In this document: one piece after another, positions 22,032 through 32,268 of the stretch | Position numbering within the stretch: the stretch's first letter is position 1 | Layout: each line of letters opens with the position of its first letter | NCBI GenBank assembly: GCA_003184365.1 | Contig: NKYR01000034.1 | Coordinates: forward strand, 1 to 58,288 | Source of the DNA: Evernia prunastri | Taxonomy: Eukaryota > Ascomycota > Lecanoromycetes > Lecanorales > Parmeliaceae | DNA length: 58,288 nt | Direction: 5' to 3' | Position numbers and translations under genes: made by a program | Notes under the pieces: model-generated | The model's input: only the letters and a program-made list of their open reading frames with translations | Database searches by the model: none | Told to the model about the DNA's origin: nothing

Positions 22032-23044
22032 CTACCGCCCTTGCTGCCCGGGCCTTCCATCCAGAGACACCCTCTTGCGGTCCAGCCTCTTGTTCACAGC
22101 CCCCAGGACGACCTTCAGGATCCCGTCTGCATTCAACCCTGCGTTACCACCATTCTGGCTTTTCCAAGGCACCGTGTCAACAATGTCCCTAATCACTCCT
22201 CCACTCATCTGCCCAATCCCATCATCGAGCTCCTGCAGCGCCTCCGCGGCACCCCGTTCTTCGCCGACCTGGAAGAACTGGATGCCGACTTGCCACGGTG
22301 GTGCGTCGAGCTTGTCAAGCTTCTTGGCGTATGAGACGATGACGGACTCGGGGTCGTCGGATGGGACACCGTCGGTGATGACGATGATGTTCAGCGGTTT
22401 CACGGCCTCCATGTTTGATTTCTTCGCTTCGCACTCCCTGAGGTAAGGCTTGAGGATCGCGTTCAGCTTGGAACCGGTGGGCGTTCCGCCTCCAGGTCTG
22501 ACTGTATCGAAGATACGCTGGACCTCGTTCGGGCGAGTTATGTTCTGGTAGCTTGCTGAGTCAGGGGCGTTGAGGAAGTAGATGTCAATGCCGTCTTTGT
22601 CGTGCGCTGTACAGATCGGCGCGATGGCTGCGACGGCGAGGGAGGTTTCGCGCCATGAACGGCCAGCCATGGAGCCAGAGTCATCGATAAGGAAGATGGT
22701 GTCGAAAGTAGCCAGAAAAGCGTAGGGATTGTCGGTTGAAGCTGCGACAGTGGTCGCTGGTGGGGAATAGGATGGTGGTGCTTCCGAATTACTCGATGCA
22801 AAAGGGTTCTCCACTGTAGCAGGTTGCGCTGCTTGATCGTTAGTGATTACCTGAGTAGCAAATCTGCAAGGGACTCACCTGGACGACGTGTCGCAGGAGC
22901 TGGAGAAGTGGTTGCTGCAAATGGGTTTTGTGTCACCGGTGCTGGGATCGAGTTCTTTGATGATTTCGACATGGCTGACAGAGTACGATCAAGAGTCGAA
23001 GTTCTGCGAGAGTCTTTTCTCTTGAATAATCCGAATGATGGCAT
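22032..23044 (-). CDS. von Willebrand factor A domain protein
   Basis: Two exons (23044-22879 and 22831-22032), joined in phase by a GTGAGT...AAG intron, give 321 residues. The first 95 residues are Ser/Pro/Thr-rich and disordered (MPSFGLFKRKDSRRTS start). The vWA domain follows: TIFLIDDSGSMAG carries the MIDAS DxSxS, GGGTPTGSKL supplies the Thr, and NIIVITDGVPSDDPE the Asp. The metal site is therefore complete, so metal-dependent ligand binding is likely. There is no signal peptide or membrane segment, so it is probably cytosolic. Similar stand-alone vWA proteins are common in filamentous fungi, without known function. I chose the Met at 23044 rather than longer frames because only it gives a compact N-terminus. 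Confidence 0.87.
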
Positions 23045-24320
23045 GTTGCTATGTTGTGAGAAGCGGTTGGGAGATGGCAGGGAGGCAGGATGGCATGCCG
23101 TTGTTTCGTAGAGGAAAGGCATGATTGGCTGAAGTATCGGGCAGAAACAAAGGGCAGGCGTAAAGTGTTAAGATGTCTTGGTTTCGGAAGTGGCTTTATT
23201 TGCTCTTTATTTGCTCACGGGCGAGGAGGCAGTTTGAGAAGAGAAGGAGCAGCTGATTCTATTGGTGCTTGATGCGTATTCCTTTTGACTTCTTTGTCTT
23301 GATGGCAAACAACACTCCTGAAGGCATGACTACTTTATATCATTCTTTAACAGTCCATACTCTCTGGTCATGCGAGGCACAGGTCACACAATCATCACTG
23401 CCATGCATTGCCCACAAACATCTGTCTGCCTGGAGAGTAGCCGTGGTGGCCATGTTATGCCTCCGAGGAATTGTAGGTGAAACTAGTTTGCTATGCATTA
23501 CCATAAGCAATCCTCGCGGACCGCATCAATCATAGCCTCGGCTTCGCGATATTGAGAAGATATGAATCTCCTGTCTGTTCTGATATTCTTGGCACTGCCG
23601 CCTCGCCGGCGCAGCCTAGCGTAGTAGTAAAGTCTTAGCGCACTTCGCCTCTTCAGCCTTGTCCCTCAGCCTCCTAATCGCCCCCGAACCGAGGCTGAGC
23701 GCATAGCGGTGCATTGCGAAATTGTTTCACCCAGTTGAATGGTCAACAGCCGCCCAATTCTCTGCTACCACGAGGTTACGAGAGGTACAAAGTCTGCAGT
23801 GCTGCACAGGCCATGGCGTCTAGACCGTATACACCAAAACCCTGATTAAGTCCATTGGGCAATTACATCAAATCAGAAGTCCCAGTGCGCATCTACGCGC
23901 ATTGTGCCTTGCAGAGGTGGAAGCGCCGAAAACCTTCACTGAACCTCTTCTGCAAGCACCTTACCACATCCGATATTGGGTGTAGAGGACACAGCCGACT
24001 ATCGAAAGCTAGACACCTCGAACGACTCTCAACCCCCGCTCTCTCGAGTATCCTCGAGTATCTCGCGTCCTCCGTGCTTCAGTCGTCGATCATCTACTCC
24101 ACTCGCGGATAGGAGCGGGTCACATCTCTGAAGGCGAAGTACGCCTTCAACAGTAATCGCTTGGTTCTCGCTGTCATGTTCTTACATGCTCACAGTGTCT
24201 GAGTGGCAGTTGGCGCCACATCAGCTGCTCAACCGAACGCCTGATTAGTGTGCATGTAGATGGGTGCTTATGTGCCTCCATAAATGTCGACTGCTCCGAG
24301 GAGATGTCTTTCACGTCAGG
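23045..24320. other. Intergenic, no supported gene
   Basis: The 1.3 kb holds no frame with a recognisable domain, no tRNA fold that I can see and no obvious repeat. Confidence 0.55.
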
Positions 24321-25708
24321 CTAGGCCGCAGAAACAGGCGTCCATTCCCTCTCCACCGCCGTGTACATGGCCTTGGTGTCCCGGTGGTCTCGACAGCCCT
24401 TGCCATAGAACCTCTCACCTGCATTGACCCATATGCCGCCTGTGGGGTTCTCGAACCAGCTCTCCCTGCTCTTATCCTCATTCCAACATTTAAGACAAAT
24501 GCCAACCTGAAGGGAAGGTCGGGGCGGTCGTGGGCCCTCCAGAATGGACATCAGCCTGGTGCGCAGTCCGCAGTGGGTATGATAATTATCAATCTGATAC
24601 GAAGGGCACTCCTTGAGCTTGGCTATGATATCGTCGAGGTTACCGTTGTAAGGCTCGGCCTCTTCAGGCGCAGGGTCAAAGGCGCTTTCTATCCGTAGGC
24701 TTCCTTTGCGGGAGAAGAACCTAACCATCTCACCCAACTGATACGAGTCGCATTGGAGCGATGAACTGTAGCCCAGCCTGCATTGAGGCTGTCTGGATAT
24801 GTAGAGGCCGATGAAATACTTTTGGATAGAACTCAGGGTTTCCAGGACATAGCGCCTTGAGGTTGAATCTATCAGTAAATTGGGTCAACGTGAACGGAAT
24901 TGGAGAGCAGCAAATAGACGTACCGTCGACACGCAAGCTCCTCTGTCTGCTAGTCAGCGCCGCCTCTCGGACCATCTCAAGACGCACCTTCGACGCCACC
25001 GGGTAAACTCCACCATAGAGCATCGTCTCTTTCCCAGTCATTATCTTCGCCATTGTCTAGACTGGTAGCCTGTTGCCCTCCGACAATCAAAGCAGCGCTA
25101 CACCGACGCACCAAGTCCGGAAACCCGAAAAGCAAACCTGCCAACAACCTTTGTCGATTTTCAAGCTCAATCTTGTGCGCCGTAGCGATCTTCCTCTCTT
25201 TCAGAAGTGTAGTATCTAACCCCTGCCGTATCAAGTATTCCTTGATAGTATCCAAACAGGCGAATCTGTCGGCCACGATGGAAAGCAATGCAATAAGGGT
25301 AATGGACTCTGCGCGTAGGACTGGCCAGGCCGTAGAAGGATCGTGCAAAATCTCAAGGAATAATCTGACAACTATGCCCGTCGACATGTAGCCCTTTGGG
25401 AGATCACCCACATCCGAAACGATGGCTGTTGGAAGTTCTGAGGTGGGTACTAGTGCGAAATTGTAGTATTGCCTTCTGAGGTCCTTCAGCCTCGCCTCGA
25501 CAGCGATGCCTTCGCTGAATTTGATGGGATCTAGCAGCACGTTGAAGTACCCAGAGACACCGCGGAGCACGTCCCTCGAACACCGGTAGTAGTGTTCAAC
25601 ACCTGTGGATGGGTCTCTGATCTGTATGAGAATGTCGCCGTCATTGGAGATGACCACGGTGGAGGATGTCGCTGGAGCTGGCGTTGCGATCTTTCGGACT
25701 CGAGGCAT
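24321..25708 (-). CDS. BTB/POZ domain protein of the fungal type
   Basis: The ATG at 25708 begins MPRVRKIATPAPATS. The BTB fold follows: GDILIQIRDPS, YRCSRDVLRGVSGYFNVLLD, VRLFLEILH and the helical SITLIALLSIVADRFACLDTI. Exon 1 runs to about 24988 (GTGCGT donor); short exons follow and then a long last exon. In that exon the frame RYVLETLSSIQKYF, CDSYQLGEMVRFFSRKG, YHTHCGLRTRLMSIL, then ESWFENPTGG to the stop at 24321, is the conserved C-terminal region of this fungal family. The junctions between 24990 and 24880 are not resolved: a 19- or 23-base exon is possible. BTB proteins of this kind are expected to dimerise and may act as CUL3 adaptors; no partner can be named. Confidence 0.8.
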
Positions 25709-26377
25709 GGCGACTAGGCCTCCGTTAATGTTGCAGTGGGCGTCTTGATTGCTATGGAGAGAGATAGTCGATGGTAGGCGTTGCCGTTGGGGGATCAGGT
25801 GCGGAGCACTCAGCCAGCATGGGACAACAGGCTGAGCGTTGCTGGAATCATTAGGGGTACGGCCACGCCATCTCGTCAGACCAGAGTGGGCACGGACTGG
25901 GAAGAAGATGATGAGAAGATTGGAACAAAATTGAAGATTGTGCCTTAGCGTGAGGATTGAACAGGCGGAAATATCGATTGGCCGGCTTATAGGGCTGACC
26001 AATCATATCGATTGTAATTCTTGCTGACTGCCGTTTCGTGCTCTTAAGACTTGTCCCTCCGCTCATCGAATACACTACGGACCAGCGCACAAAAAGATTG
26101 AGCTGTTTTTGCCATATGTTCCTACTACCAAGAAAGTTGCGTGTATCTTCGTACTTGAACTCCTGCGGTCTGCCAAACAGGAATCAGAAATACAAATTAT
26201 GCACAAGCTCCTTCCCAGTCGCCGAACCCATGACACTTTCTTACAATCTCCCCCAGCCCAGATAGCTGCAGAAACAAGCGGGCTTCTTCGGCCAAGGCGT
26301 GGCCGTTACGAGCACGATCCTCGCAACAGACGCCGAGTACACGGTGCAGCGCCATCAACGGCTCTGGATTTAGGCAA
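25709..26377. other. Intergenic between BTB and FTR1 genes
   Basis: Upstream DNA of the BTB gene and downstream DNA of FTR1. No supported gene. Confidence 0.55.
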
Positions 26378-27782
26378 TCATGAATCCACACTTCGCACTC
26401 GAGTTCGAATATCGTCGGCATCGGCGCTTTTCTCGGGATAGGTGATGCCGACTCCTTCCTCGCTGCTGCTGTCGTTCGCCTTCTCTTCAGGCGATGCAGC
26501 TTTGGCTTTCATTAGGGGCCAGTGACCTTTCTTCTCGTTGTAACGCATTGTCAGGAAGGCAATGATCACGGCAATCCAATAGAAATTGTACGAGAGGACC
26601 GAGCCATAGGTCGCGGAATTCTCCCACCCAAAGAGGGCGTTGAAGATTCCCCATCCACCGCCACCATTCACCTCTGCGTTGCAGCACTATTTATTTGGTC
26701 AGTGACGTGGATTTATCATAGACGATACTTCTAAGATTTATTCTACTGACATTGACATGCCAGACGCTTTTACGGATATCGTACGAGCCTGGACCTGAGC
26801 CTGTCTCGGCGGCATCACCTCCAGTGAGCGTATTCCACTATGGATCCATTAGCACCAACACCATCTGTTGTCTAGTAGCTGGTGCTGAAGCTTACCTGAT
26901 GCATCTCGAAGTCCCAGACGGCTTTAGAGAAGAGGCCTGCAGCGACCAGGTACAGGAAGCAAGTCGAGACGATCAAGAAGGTCTGGATCGGGGCGAAGTT
27001 GCCTCCTCTGTGTCCGATGGGTTATTCGCTGTTCGATTCTGATCTGTATCTTCACTTACCTGTATATAAAGTATCCGACCAAGCAGCCACAACCGAGGCC
27101 AGTGACAACCGGCAGGGGAAAGGAAACGGCGGGAAGACCCAGGCTCACACCTCCGATGAAAATTACAGCCTCGAGACCCTCACGAAGGACGGTGATGAAG
27201 GGCAAGATGAACATTGCGTATTTCTCACACCAAAGCTTGAAGCGGGCTCGGAAATTGCCGCGTTGCTTGGTCTTGTCTTTGGCTTCGAGCGCTTTGGCAA
27301 GCTTGACACGCCACTTGTCCTGAAGTTTGGACACGCGGAGAAGGGCGGCACCCATGATGGAGATGACGAGGGATGCGAAGATGCTGAAAGATCCTTCCCA
27401 GATGTCTTCGGTGCCTGACCACTTGTCTTTGCCCAGGCCGTAGAAGGCTCCGATCAGGCCAGCCCCGATCACGATGCAAATGCACAGACCGAGGATAGTA
27501 CCGAGCCAGATCTGGATCCGAGTCAGCTGGGATCAAGGCGGTTGAAGCATGGCACCGGCCATTGGAACGACTTACCTGGCGCCTGAGCTTCTTGTAAGTA
27601 GCGGGATCACTATCATGGCCAAGGGTCTGCTTCAAGAAAGCCAACAAAACGGAGACAATGATGCTAGTCTCCAAGGTCTCGCGGAAGCAGATGAAGAAGA
27701 CTAGCAATGTCAGTGAAGGAGCACTGTCTTCGTCAAAGGACCCGGTGAGCTTACCAGGGACTGCAAATACGTTGACCGTCAT
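26378..27782 (-). CDS. FTR1: High-affinity iron permease FTR1
   Basis: Six exons (27782-27755, 27700-27576, 27511-27060, 27007-26896, 26837-26751, 26686-26378) splice in phase to 370 residues, typical for Ftr1. The start MTVNVFAVP joins VFFICFRETLE across a 54-nt intron. Two REXXE iron-transport motifs are present, RETLE in the first transmembrane helix and REGLE in PFITVLREGLEAVIF. Seven hydrophobic segments can be counted, among them SIIVSVLLAFL, IWLGTILGLCICIVIGAG, IFASLVISIMGAALL and IQTFLIVSTCFLYLVAAGL. The WNTLTGGDAAETGSGPG loop and GGGGWGIFNALFGW block are Ftr1 hallmarks. It forms a plasma-membrane complex with the divergent ferroxidase at 29263, importing Fe(III) as it is produced. 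Confidence 0.96.
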
Positions 27783-27981
27783 GGTGAAAGATTGCGACAG
27801 ATGAGTGGATTCGGACTATTCGGAGTGAATTATGCAGAGTCTCTCCTCTTTGAATCTAATCTGATATGCTCTTGCGCCTTTCGAGAATGAAATATAGGGG
27901 AATATCAGACTGGGGAAAAGAGGTAGGTATGGGTATGGGTATGGGTATGGGTATAGGTATGGGTGTGGGTACGGTGGGTTT

Positions 27982-27990
27982 TTATCAGAT
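27982..27990 (-). promoter_or_regulatory. Iron GATA-factor site ATCTGATAA (FTR1-proximal)
   Basis: It reads TTATCAGAT on the plus strand, about 200 bp upstream of the FTR1 start. It matches ATCWGATAA, the known consensus of SreA/SRE-type repressors that shut off iron uptake under iron sufficiency. Occupancy is inferred. Confidence 0.72.
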
Positions 27991-28798
27991 CAAGATTGAT
28001 AAGGACATAAGGTAAGATTATCCGCCTTAGCGTGAAAAAATATTAAAATCCCACAGTGATCGGAGCGGAATCAGGCAAGGCCTTGAGCATGCATTGAATT
28101 TGCTCTTTTTCTCTCTTTCTTTTTCTCTTTTACTATTTTTTTCTCTTGGTTTCTTCCTTCCTTGTGATCCGTCTTGATGACACTTACTTAGAGCAGAGCG
28201 TCTCGTGAATCTCGAAGAGTGATTGATTGAATTCCGATGTCGGTGGCTTCCTAGGATGATACGATCGAGGCAAAGCCCGGGCCGATGTGACTGACGGAAT
28301 AATATCCTTCGCTTGAACAATAACTAAAGTCTCATCCCACACTAAGCATCGTACCGGCAAGATTACCCGACCTCAACATTGGCTCTTGGATGTCTGTCAT
28401 CATTTGCTTTGTATGATTTCTGCATGCTCAGCATGAGACCATCTCTCAACCCTTATCCATTTACCAGAAAAGCGCAGATTATCTCAGTCCTGTACAGTAC
28501 CTCTAGGTATTATCCCTTTCCCTTCCAGTGGATCCTTGGCCAAGGAACAGACCCGGCCGATCTTTTAGCTGGGACATATACTTTATAAGTCGACTGCAGG
28601 CCTGGCTTGACTTGGCGTCTCAAATCGAAAGCTGGGCGCCGTTACTCCCAGCTTTCAATTTCCAGCTGTGACCAACCGTTAGGTACCTCCACGGACGAGA
28701 TCGGTTCGACTCCCTCATTTTACGTACTCCCAACCGTTCAGAGCCTTCATATTTCTTCTACTCGTCATCCAATCACTGGGGCCCCCACGGATATTTCC

Positions 28799-28807
28799 TT
28801 ATCAGAT
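28799..28807 (-). promoter_or_regulatory. Iron GATA-factor site ATCTGATAA
   Basis: A second exact match, about 455 bp upstream of the FET3 start codon, in the same orientation as the other two. Confidence 0.68.
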
Positions 28808-29066
28808 CCGCCTGACACGTTGCTAGGTTGTAGTTGGATCATCACACCACCTCCGGCCTTCTCCTCTTCCACTCGAAAGCTACACGGGTTCACTCTCCGC
28901 TTTTCACCGCCAATAAGCATCTTCCTCTTTGTCCCGAGGCGCAGTCCAATTCTCCTGCGAACCCCCGACCCCTCAAACGCCGAGCAGGATCGCTACTTTC
29001 CCCCACAGATCGTTGTAACTTGCAACGAGTACGAATTCAAAATTCAGGATTCAGGCTAGAGAAAAG

Positions 29067-29075
29067 TTATCAGAT
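29067..29075 (-). promoter_or_regulatory. Iron GATA-factor site ATCTGATAA (FET3-proximal)
   Basis: A third exact match, about 190 bp upstream of the FET3 start codon. Further GATA cores lie just downstream (for example TTGATAACA near 29102). Confidence 0.72.
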
Positions 29076-29262
29076 CGAAAATCGTCATCTAATCAGATTT
29101 ATTGATAACACCTCTGACACAGATAATCAGCAGGGCCAAGAGAACCAACCGTACCTTGGGCTTGGAAGTGTCGCGAGCAGTACAAGTCGGCGTGTCGTGA
29201 ACAAGACTTCTTCTCTGCACCTTCAACTGCTGCGAGCATCAAATCCACTCCCTCCTCACATC

Positions 29263-31467
29263 ATGTTCTCTTCGTCTAGTATTCTTTTTCTTTGCTTTGG
29301 CTGGCTCGCCCATGCAGCCACCGTCACATACGATTTCAACATTACATGGGTTACTGGCAACCCTGATGGCCTTCTCAATCGACCGCTCATGGGAATCAAT
29401 GGTCAATGGCCTCTACCATACATCACAGCGAGTGTGGGAGACCGGGTCGTGGTCAATGTACTCAACCAACTCGGCAATGAAACCACCAGCCTGCATTTCC
29501 ATGGTATCTACCAAAATGGCACTACAGACATGGATGGCGTTGCTGGCGCGACCCAGTGTCCCATCCCACCAGGAGGTTCTTTCACATACAACTTTACGGT
29601 AAATCTTTCGAACAAAAACATCCAGGCTTCACTAACAATCGTGAAGATCGATCAGCCAGGTACATACTGGTATCACTCGCACGTAGTTGCCCAATATCCT
29701 GATGGTCTGCGCGGAGCCTTGATCGTCAATGATCCCAACTCTCCTTATAAGGGGCAGTACGACGAAGAGAGAGTATTGACCGTGTCAGACTGGTATCACG
29801 AAGAGATACCGAAGCTCATGAAGGGTTTCATCAGTGTGACCAATCCTACGGGAGCTGAACCAGTACCCAAATCTGCCCTGATGAACGACACATTCAATGC
29901 TACAACACCAGTGGAGCCTGGAAAGACTTACATGTTCCGCATTATCAACGTAGGCGCTTTTGCCGGTCAATACTTCTGGTTCGAAGGCCACACTATGCGA
30001 ATCGTGGAAGTTGACGGTATCTACACCGAGGCTGCCGAAGCAGATTTGATCTATATCACTGCAGCACAGCGTTACAGTGTCCTCGTTACAATGAAGAATG
30101 ATACCTCTACCAACTATGCCTACGTTGGGAGCATGGATCAGGTAAGCGTGGTGTAGCCTACAATAAAGCTCAAGACTCACGGGCACACAGACTTTGTTCG
30201 ACACAATTCCTGCATCCCTAAATCCAAACGCCACTGGCTGGCTCGTCTATGACAACACAGCACCTTTACCCACGCCTGCCCTTCTTGACGAGTTCAACGA
30301 TTTCGATGACTTCACCCTGGTGCCAATAGACGGTGAAGAGCTCCTCGGCCCCGTCGACTACTCTTTCAACCTTGACCTCAAGATGGACAACCTTGGGGAC
30401 GGAGCCAACTAGTATGCTTTATTCTCTTCTAGATACGTGTACTGCAACTGACTTGCTGTCATAGCGCATTCTTCAACGACATAACATATGTCGCCCCTAA
30501 AGTCCCGACCCTCTACACCGCTCTTTCCTCCGGCGACCTTGCCAACAACGCCACCATCTATGGCGTCAATTCTCACCCCTACATCTTGCAACACAACGAC
30601 ATTATAGAGATCGTACTCAACAACAACGACACGGGCAGACATCCCTTCCATCTCCACGGCCACGCATTCCAAGCCGCTGTTCGCTCCGCTGAAGATGCTG
30701 GCGAGTACGTGCGAAACGAAACTTTCCCCGCAGTGCCAATGAGAAGGGACACTTTCATGGTGCGGCCGATGGGAAACATCGTCTTGCGCTTCAGAGCCGA
30801 TAACCCTGATATGTCTCCCCCTTGCCTTCTGACCTCCATACCATACCTTCCTTCCACAAAACCACCCTCCACCCCCACCCACTCCGTTCACCCCATCCCA
30901 CTCAGCTAACACTCACTCCTCCACGCATCTGGCTCTTCCACTGCCACATCGAATGGCACGTCGCCTCCGGCCTCATCGCCACCATGATCGAAGCCCCCTC
31001 CCTCCTCCAGTCCGCCCTCTCCATCCCCCCAGCCTACCTCGACGCCTGCGCCGCCCAGGGCATCCCCACCGTCGGCAACGCCGCCGGGAACGCGGCCGAC
31101 TTCCTCGACCTCGCCGGCGCTCCGGGCCCGCCGGGCGCGCTGCCGGACGGGTTCACTGCGGGGGGCATCGTCGCGCTGGTCTTTAGCTGCCTGAGCGCGT
31201 TTCTGGGCATCGGTGTTATTGGGTGGTATGTGCTTGTCGAAATCCCTGCTCTCCTATCCTCTCCTTTCCTCTCCTCCTCTTTGTCTCCTCTCCACCAAAC
31301 TCTATCCTGAATGCGAAAATGAACAATTGCTAACACCCACCCGTGCGCGTCACAGGTACGGCGCCGGCGAAATCGGCAAGCGGGAGCCGGGCAAGGCTAC
31401 CAAAGAGACGGTCGCCGTGGCGGGCGTCGGAGACGAGAGCAAGGATGTGGCTGCCGATGGGAAGTGA
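29263..31467 (+). CDS. FET3: FET3-type multicopper ferroxidase
   Basis: Six exons (29263-29598, 29647-30141, 30191-30411, 30465-30808, 30925-31225, 31356-31467) give 602 residues. A signal peptide (MFSSSSILFLCFGWLAHAA) is followed by three cupredoxin domains. The copper ligands are complete: LHFHG, WYHSH, HPFHLHGH and HCHIEWH. Near the C-terminus GGIVALVFSCLSAFLGIGV is the single membrane anchor, followed by a cytosolic tail, as in Fet3p. It oxidises Fe(II) outside the cell and hands Fe(III) to Ftr1. Intron 1 is 48 nt and in frame, but splicing gives FTYNFTIDQPGTYWYH, which fits the family. Intron 4 has AT-AC ends, described separately. Regulation is expected from the shared promoter. Confidence 0.95.
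30809..30924 (+). other. AT-AC intron in FET3 (intron 4)
   Basis: The conserved motif NPGIWLFHCH is recovered only if 116 bases starting ATATGTCT and ending CTCCAC are removed (CCT-G joined to GC-ATC-TGG). The donor is the common fungal GTATGT with the first G changed to A, and the last base is C instead of G. A branch site CTAAC (30906-30910) lies 15 bases from the end. GT-AG alternatives either create a stop or delete RADNP. This looks like a U2-type AT-AC intron. Confidence 0.75.
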
Positions 31468-31479
31468 GAATGGGTGCGC

Positions 31480-31640
31480 GGGTCTGCTGTTGTGTCTGTC
31501 TGTCTGTCTGCCTTCTGTTCGCTTGGGTTGGGTTTGCTGGGCTGCATGTCTGTTGCTATTGCTTTTGCTCTGCTCTGCTCTGCTAGGCTAGGCTTTGCTC
31601 TGCTCTGCTCTGCTCTGCTCTGCTCTGCTCTGCTCTGCCT
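31480..31640 (+). repeat. Microsatellites in the FET3 3' flank
   Basis: A (TCTG)n tract lies near 31493-31510 and a (CTCTG)n pentamer tract at about 31566-31639. Confidence 0.85.
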
Positions 31641-32268
31641 GGGATTGGAATTGGCTTCGGAGTGCTTAGCTCAGCTTAGCTTCTGTTTCGCTCTCGCTCT
31701 CACTACCCTCCACGTCTTGTCTGTCGCTTTGTTGCTTCCCCTACTACGTGTTTGCCCCAGCGTTCTTCCCTACCCCTTTCTTCTTTTTCCCTCCTTACTT
31801 TTGGAGAGAGAGAGAGAACAAGAGCGTGTGGTGCTGTTGGAAAATTCTAGACACATACTTTTCAGAGCTTGTATTTACCTACCTATCTACCTAGCCTTTT
31901 TTGCACAAGGGGAACAACAACACGCGTTCGTTGGATGGAATGCCTGCTTTTGCTGCCTGATGGACTTGATTCAATAGCTCCGTTCCTTCCTCTGGATTCG
32001 TCTGTCTAAGAATGCTATGAATTGCTATATGTATCGCACTGCCGGAATATAAACCACGACGCCACTAAACAATCACCAAGGGGTCTCATGATGTGCTTCT
32101 TTTCCGCTCCCTCCCTCCCTTTTATCCCGCTCGCTCCAGTGTTTTTCCCAATGCAAGAGAACGCTGATGATATACCTGCTCAATAACATACCTGCTCAAC
32201 AATACCTGCCCAATAATGTACCCGCTAAACGTTCCCTTTACCCATCCCATCCGATCGAGCCATCCATT

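Larger units (their letters stand above)
27783..29262. promoter_or_regulatory. Shared divergent promoter of FTR1 and FET3
   Basis: This 1480-bp region separates the two start codons and holds no supported gene. It contains three perfect copies of ATCTGATAA, listed separately, and a near match (ATCTGATAT, 27859-27867). The arrangement predicts joint iron repression. At 27925-27975 lies a (GGTATG)n hexamer tract of about eight units with minor variation. Confidence 0.8.

Noticed and set aside
24730..24880. Frameshift in the BTB gene C-terminal region
   Set aside because: An alternative frame (RYVLETLSSIQKYF onward) is open through to the stop at 24321 and fits the family, so only the intron borders are uncertain.
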